Part shown: positions 12,701 through 15,257 of the stretch, in pieces
Layout: every line of letters begins with the position of its first letter
Numbering within the stretch: the stretch's first letter is position 1
NCBI GenBank assembly: GCA_964472265.1
Contig: CAYYJO010000050.1
Location: 1-15,257 of the forward strand
Source: JAGNLA01 sp964472265
Lineage (GTDB): Bacteria; Caldisericota; Caldisericia; JAAYUI01
Reading direction: 5' to 3'
DNA: 15,257 nt
Notes under the pieces: generated by a model
What the model was told of the DNA's origin: nothing
Seen by the model: only the letters and a program-made list of their open reading frames with translations
Database searches by the model: none
Program-made: the position numbers and the translations under genes

Positions 12701-15257
12701 CTTGCATCGATGATGCCGCCAAGCCATGTGTTGGAAGCTATCGTGTAGGCGCCGACAAGCTCGGTTTCGTAAGCGTCGAAGCTGATTCTTCCATCGCCGT
12801 TGAGGTCATCGTAAGCGTCGAAAGCGGTTGATCCACCGGTTCCGATTGATGAGGACGGGCCGTTTGTGATCCAGCCGTCGCCTGCGCCAAGGAACACCTG
12901 TGAACCCTGCTGTGAGAGAACGCCTCTGTCCTGCCAGACGAATGCCATTGCGTTGTTGCATTCCCTGACAACCTGGATGTCTTCCCACTCTGTAATCTTT
13001 ATGTCCAGGACGTTGTCGGCTTCGATACCAAGTGTACCTGGAGCGCCTTCGATGTGGAGTCCGTGGACTGGAATGCCGACGATCCTGTATTCCTGGCAGC
13101 AGTTGCTCCAGAGCCTGTGGGTTCCGTTGGCAAGCTGGACATCGATCTGTATGACGCCTCTGTCGATTGGGATGAGTTCATCAAACACGAACACTGAACC
13201 CTGGGTCATCGTGTAGTCGAGCTTCCTGCTCTGTGCAAGCCTTGGGTTTGCCGTTGAGTAGACGTACCTGTCCGGCTTGCCGGGGTTGATTATCCTTGTG
13301 TAGTCGTTGGGGCCGAGTTCGTATTCCGTGTAGTTTCTGTAGTCGACATCTATTTTCCCGTCATAGTCGTACTGGAGCGGGAGACCCCTTTTGCCCTGAT
13401 AATCCTTGTCCTTGTTGGCAAGCGGAAGTCTCGGGGTCATGAACGGGCCGGTAACGGTGATGCGTGTGATCTTGAGGTTGTTGTCAGAAGCCGTGAAGCT
13501 GAGGTATTCGCCTCTGCTGTTTGTGAGCATGAAGTAGATACCGTAGTCGGTCAGTGGGACAAACTCTGTTCCTAGCTTCCAGTACTGGTTTGTGAAGATG
13601 GCTGGATATGCGTTTCTGCCGTCGCTTCCACCCTGTATTCTGAGCGGGTGAGTCTGTCCACCCGGGTATGACCTGAATTCCCTGACAAGGTTTGTAAGGA
13701 TCGGTTCATACGGAGCCATTATCTGCGGTGCAGGGGAGGGGAGTGGCGAGACTGCGCTTGCACCGGCAGTGTAGTTTACGTTGCTGTACTGGAGCGAGTG
13801 GTCGACAACTTCGAATTCAACGAAGTTTACGTCACCGTCGCCTGAGTCAGACGAACCTCCACCAGTATCGCCGCCACCAGTGCCTCCGCCGGTATCTCCA
13901 CCGCCTCCGCCTGAGCCTCCGCCACCGGTTGCAACTGGTGGAAGAACGTGAATTCCGCAATAGTCGGTGCCCTTTGCCGTGCTTGTGATGAAGTACGGCG
14001 GGTGAGTGATTGTGCTGTTGTAGTCAAACAAGGCGTTGTCGGTGTGAACCCTGATGCTGAGGCTTGAATCCTTCCTCGGCGGCCAGACGGCTACCATGAT
14101 GGTTCCGCCCTGTTCTGCCCAGGGTGAGGTTTTATAGGTTGAAACAAATACTGGTACGCCGTAAGTTTCAATCAGAGGATGGGTTGAATCAGAGCCATCG
14201 AACGGTCCCCATGCGTCACCCTTGGTCACTTCGCCCATCTTCGGGAATCCTGTGCCGCAGATGTCGCATTCTGCCCACATTTCCGAGCAGTCGAGGTCTT
14301 CAAGCGATTCGCTTGATCTGGCCTCTGTTGGGCCTGTGATCGTGTCTTCGATGTCGACAGCGCCGATTGCGCCAAGCGATGCCGTCGGGCTCTGGTTGTC
14401 CAGCCAGTTCCAGACGTAATATGTGTTGTCGTCGTTGATCTGGACGATGTATCTGTTCTGACCGGTTCCGGCTGTAAACATCCAGCTTACGCCTGATCCG
14501 TTTGCGTTGTAGTTTGCAATTATTGCGCCTGCTCCAGGAATGGTTGAGATTGGTATCCTTGCCGGATCGTTGACATCGTTTGCGTTGTCAGCGTCGTACA
14601 TCGTGAGTGTGAGGTTCGGGAACCTGTTTGAAAGATTCTGGATGCAAACCGTGTTGCAGTCAAATGTTACGTTTTCTGGAAGAACCGTGAAGGTCTGTGC
14701 GGTGTAGCAGTCGTAGTTGTTTGGAATGACTGTGTTTCCAAGGATTGACGGGGTCGGGAAGACCCAGTAACCGTATGTTCCGTCCCTTGGTCCGCCATAA
14801 CCCGGATCCTGAGGATAACCGGTTCCTTTTTCATAGTAAACTTCGATAACGTACGGGTTTATCCTGCCAAGCGAGTCACAGCTGCCTTCGTATGGCGTGA
14901 TCTGAACCTTGAGCTGTGGTCTGGTGGTTGAAAGTACGCCGGCGACAAGCCTGTGACCTGAAGCATCGGTCTGAACAACGAAAGCATTCCTGTTTTCTTC
15001 GGGAGCCGGGTTCATCGTGATTGTGATTGATGAGGTCTGCTCAACCCTGAGCGGCTGGTCGACCGAGATTGTGACCGGAGCCTTGCCAGGAAGCACTTCG
15101 ATGTCGATTGCCCTTGGGTTGCCGCATCTTCCGACCGTATAGCCGGTTATTGGATATGTTCTGATATAGGCTTCCGCACCTGCAACCTGCGAACCGCAGA
15201 AGTAGGAAGTTCCTGATCTTGTTACGTTTGAAAGGCGGATGTCGCCCGGTGTTACTG
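9784..15257 (-). CDS. giant multidomain surface/secreted protein with EF-hand, Ig-like and copper-amine-oxidase-like domains (5' end outside window)
   Basis: The frame is open from the stop (TAG, 9786-9784) to the window edge, at least 1,824 residues; GTG 15096 is internal. From N- to C-terminus on the minus strand: a beta-rich part with scattered cysteines, including CSEMWAECDICG (14294-14253); a Gly-rich linker (about 13935-13830); EF-hand-like loops DDLNGDGRISFD (12812-12777), DFNGDHVIGEDE and DLTGDGLIDFRD (near 11550). Then follow a carboxypeptidase-regulatory-like domain (about 10850-10670), two Ig-like domains with RDTTPPVIKIS between them (about 10620-10165), and two C-terminal copper-amine-oxidase-like repeats, LVPVRAIAEAFGARVDW and MVPFRAVAENLGAEVDW. 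These are structural and calcium-binding modules, so a cell-surface or extracellular scaffold is likely; no catalytic domain is seen. The signal peptide lies outside the window. Confidence 0.88.
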   Translation of the reverse strand, partial: VTPGDIRLSNVTRSGTSYFCGSQVAGAEAYIRTYPITGYTVGRCGNPRAIDIEVLPGKAPVTISVDQPLRVEQTSSITITMNPAPEENRNAFVVQTDASGHRLVAGVLSTTRPQLKVQITPYEGSCDSLGRINPYVIEVYYEKGTGYPQDPGYGGPRDGTYGYWVFPTPSILGNTVIPNNYDCYTAQTFTVLPENVTFDCNTVCIQNLSNRFPNLTLTMYDADNANDVNDPARIPISTIPGAGAIIANYNANGSGVSWMFTAGTGQNRYIVQINDDNTYYVWNWLDNQSPTASLGAIGAVDIEDTITGPTEARSSESLEDLDCSEMWAECDICGTGFPKMGEVTKGDAWGPFDGSDSTHPLIETYGVPVFVSTYKTSPWAEQGGTIMVAVWPPRKDSSLSIRVHTDNALFDYNSTITHPPYFITSTAKGTDYCGIHVLPPVATGGGGSGGGGGDTGGGTGGGDTGGGSSDSGDGDVNFVEFEVVDHSLQYSNVNYTAGASAVSPLPSPAPQIMAPYEPILTNLVREFRSYPGGQTHPLRIQGGSDGRNAYPAIFTNQYWKLGTEFVPLTDYGIYFMLTNSRGEYLSFTASDNNLKITRITVTGPFMTPRLPLANKDKDYQGKRGLPLQYDYDGKIDVDYRNYTEYELGPNDYTRIINPGKPDRYVYSTANPRLAQSRKLDYTMTQGSVFVFDELIPIDRGVIQIDVQLANGTHRLWSNCCQEYRIVGIPVHGLHIEGAPGTLGIEADNVLDIKITEWEDIQVVRECNNAMAFVWQDRGVLSQQGSQVFLGAGDGWITNGPSSSIGTGGSTAFDAYDDLNGDGRISFDAYETELVGAYTIASNTWLGGIIDARTFQRNNGRYVFDMSLSNGCRITDAGMDFNGDHVIGEDETLPVNMTVYKYGDDNNDRAFSPMWQVPFNSNYYSHEVYLAGQISMYAEPGGGISSDPSINVSIDPPIVTAGVSPEVVNDNVPLTMTLTDKNGKPVDLTKGGKIKAEDALYNITDFRPDKVGQYYWTVTSLKNTDSSLNSNDKLFGFQPIKYDFSKAAQGIYRFFGFVANDAGEINLKVRSSDYKNWGTGTIKVASPKVSYEVSNVATGDVVMKYPDEPEACMTAMDRRLYKVTAIVRDATGKLIKGSSVIPGKFGSATDSARFTPYLTLPVGTKPEDVKYFNRYGLGQSVPTDNKFQTTGEMSVRYKTSNAMNGTSIDLKSWGPGCIYNNEYTGNMFFADLTGDGLIDFRDSINLTDKGEAVFYVYADQPFNVGGLVGANKASVLKGDVAGSTPVSQAVGFNPLLRYKGDGKFALDWDAPSTVYLPAKAPVVKVYEDGTGSEFGSEYLSAANYDLVKDADNVLVVRISPASTMETDPIKTKGVIEMNSTTATKSVTEETDRSKTDPVSTEATIHFTPKMFGEGNVTLNYKAQATFGDNVIVSAKSLSFDVVKGATLQVASTGTFYPGLLKKISVLVEEAGSGKPLVGITVSISGEAGVRLEGVTGKDGKAEFDVLPTRPGKLVVRLLGDYKTVNPYVIEVVSSAAPATVDLDKYDELTKADEVTLSGTTSAESSLFVNGNPVSVGADGKFFVTLALKEGENTIKFETVNPVGTKTEKVIVITRDTTPPVIKISTPTSKVINAKETEVKGNASEKVTLTIAGKTVEVGPGDFSVTVPVVAGNNSFPVTAVDQIGNKSSLTFAIYNYRQRTVQMKIGNNTMLVDENPVVLDTAPYIDSKSGRTLVPVRAIAEAFGARVDWDPNTKTVTVVLDKTIFAMTIGSKTAMLNGKAVALEQEPVVSKGRTMVPFRAVAENLGAEVDWNGSDKLITMTRYY

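Noticed and set aside
15094..15096. GTG as the start of the giant gene
   Set aside because: The frame continues without a stop to the window edge, and the residues upstream look like the same beta-rich protein.

Overview
The window looks like ordinary chromosomal DNA of a bacterium with mid-range GC. It shows bacterial Shine-Dalgarno sites and sigma-70-like promoters, several of them of the extended -10 type. It is rich in genes for secreted or surface proteins with calcium-binding (dockerin/EF-hand) and copper-amine-oxidase 'stalk' domains. That style is common in anaerobic Firmicutes-like and Caldisericota-like lineages. The lineage is a low-confidence guess, because no rRNA or other strong marker is present.

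Left block (1-3778, + strand): a tight cluster of four genes with 1-nt spacing or overlapping ends. It holds the 3' end of a D-alanine--D-alanine ligase gene (cell-wall precursor synthesis), an exported protein with a carboxypeptidase-regulatory-like domain and a possibly LolA-like C-terminal half, a membrane-anchored copper-amine-oxidase-like stalk protein, and an RNase J-like metallo-beta-lactamase/beta-CASP hydrolase. The spacing suggests co-transcription and translational coupling.

Middle block (3771-7460, + strand): two tandem paralogous secreted metalloproteases of the M6 (immune inhibitor A-like) type. Each has a signal peptide, an HEFAH zinc motif, a beta-sandwich domain and a C-terminal dockerin-like calcium module. 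Each has its own extended -10 promoter. The first ends at a clear rho-independent terminator. The second reads into a hairpin that is the terminator of the convergent DUF4389 gene.

Right-centre block (7464-9783): a small membrane protein (DUF4389, - strand) and an M42 aminopeptidase (+ strand) diverge from promoters whose -35 boxes overlap. Next comes a DUF559 (Vsr-like endonuclease fold) gene on the - strand, set exactly between two copies of a palindromic repeat. A third copy and two further hairpins with a related loop follow, in about 360 bases without genes.

Right block (9784-15257, - strand): one very large open reading frame, still open at the window edge (at least 1,824 residues). 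It encodes a multidomain surface or secreted protein with EF-hand-like loops, a Gly-rich linker, Ig-like domains, a carboxypeptidase-regulatory-like domain and two C-terminal copper-amine-oxidase-like repeats.

Overall the region serves the cell envelope and extracellular proteolysis. The least explained part is the repeat-flanked DUF559 unit.
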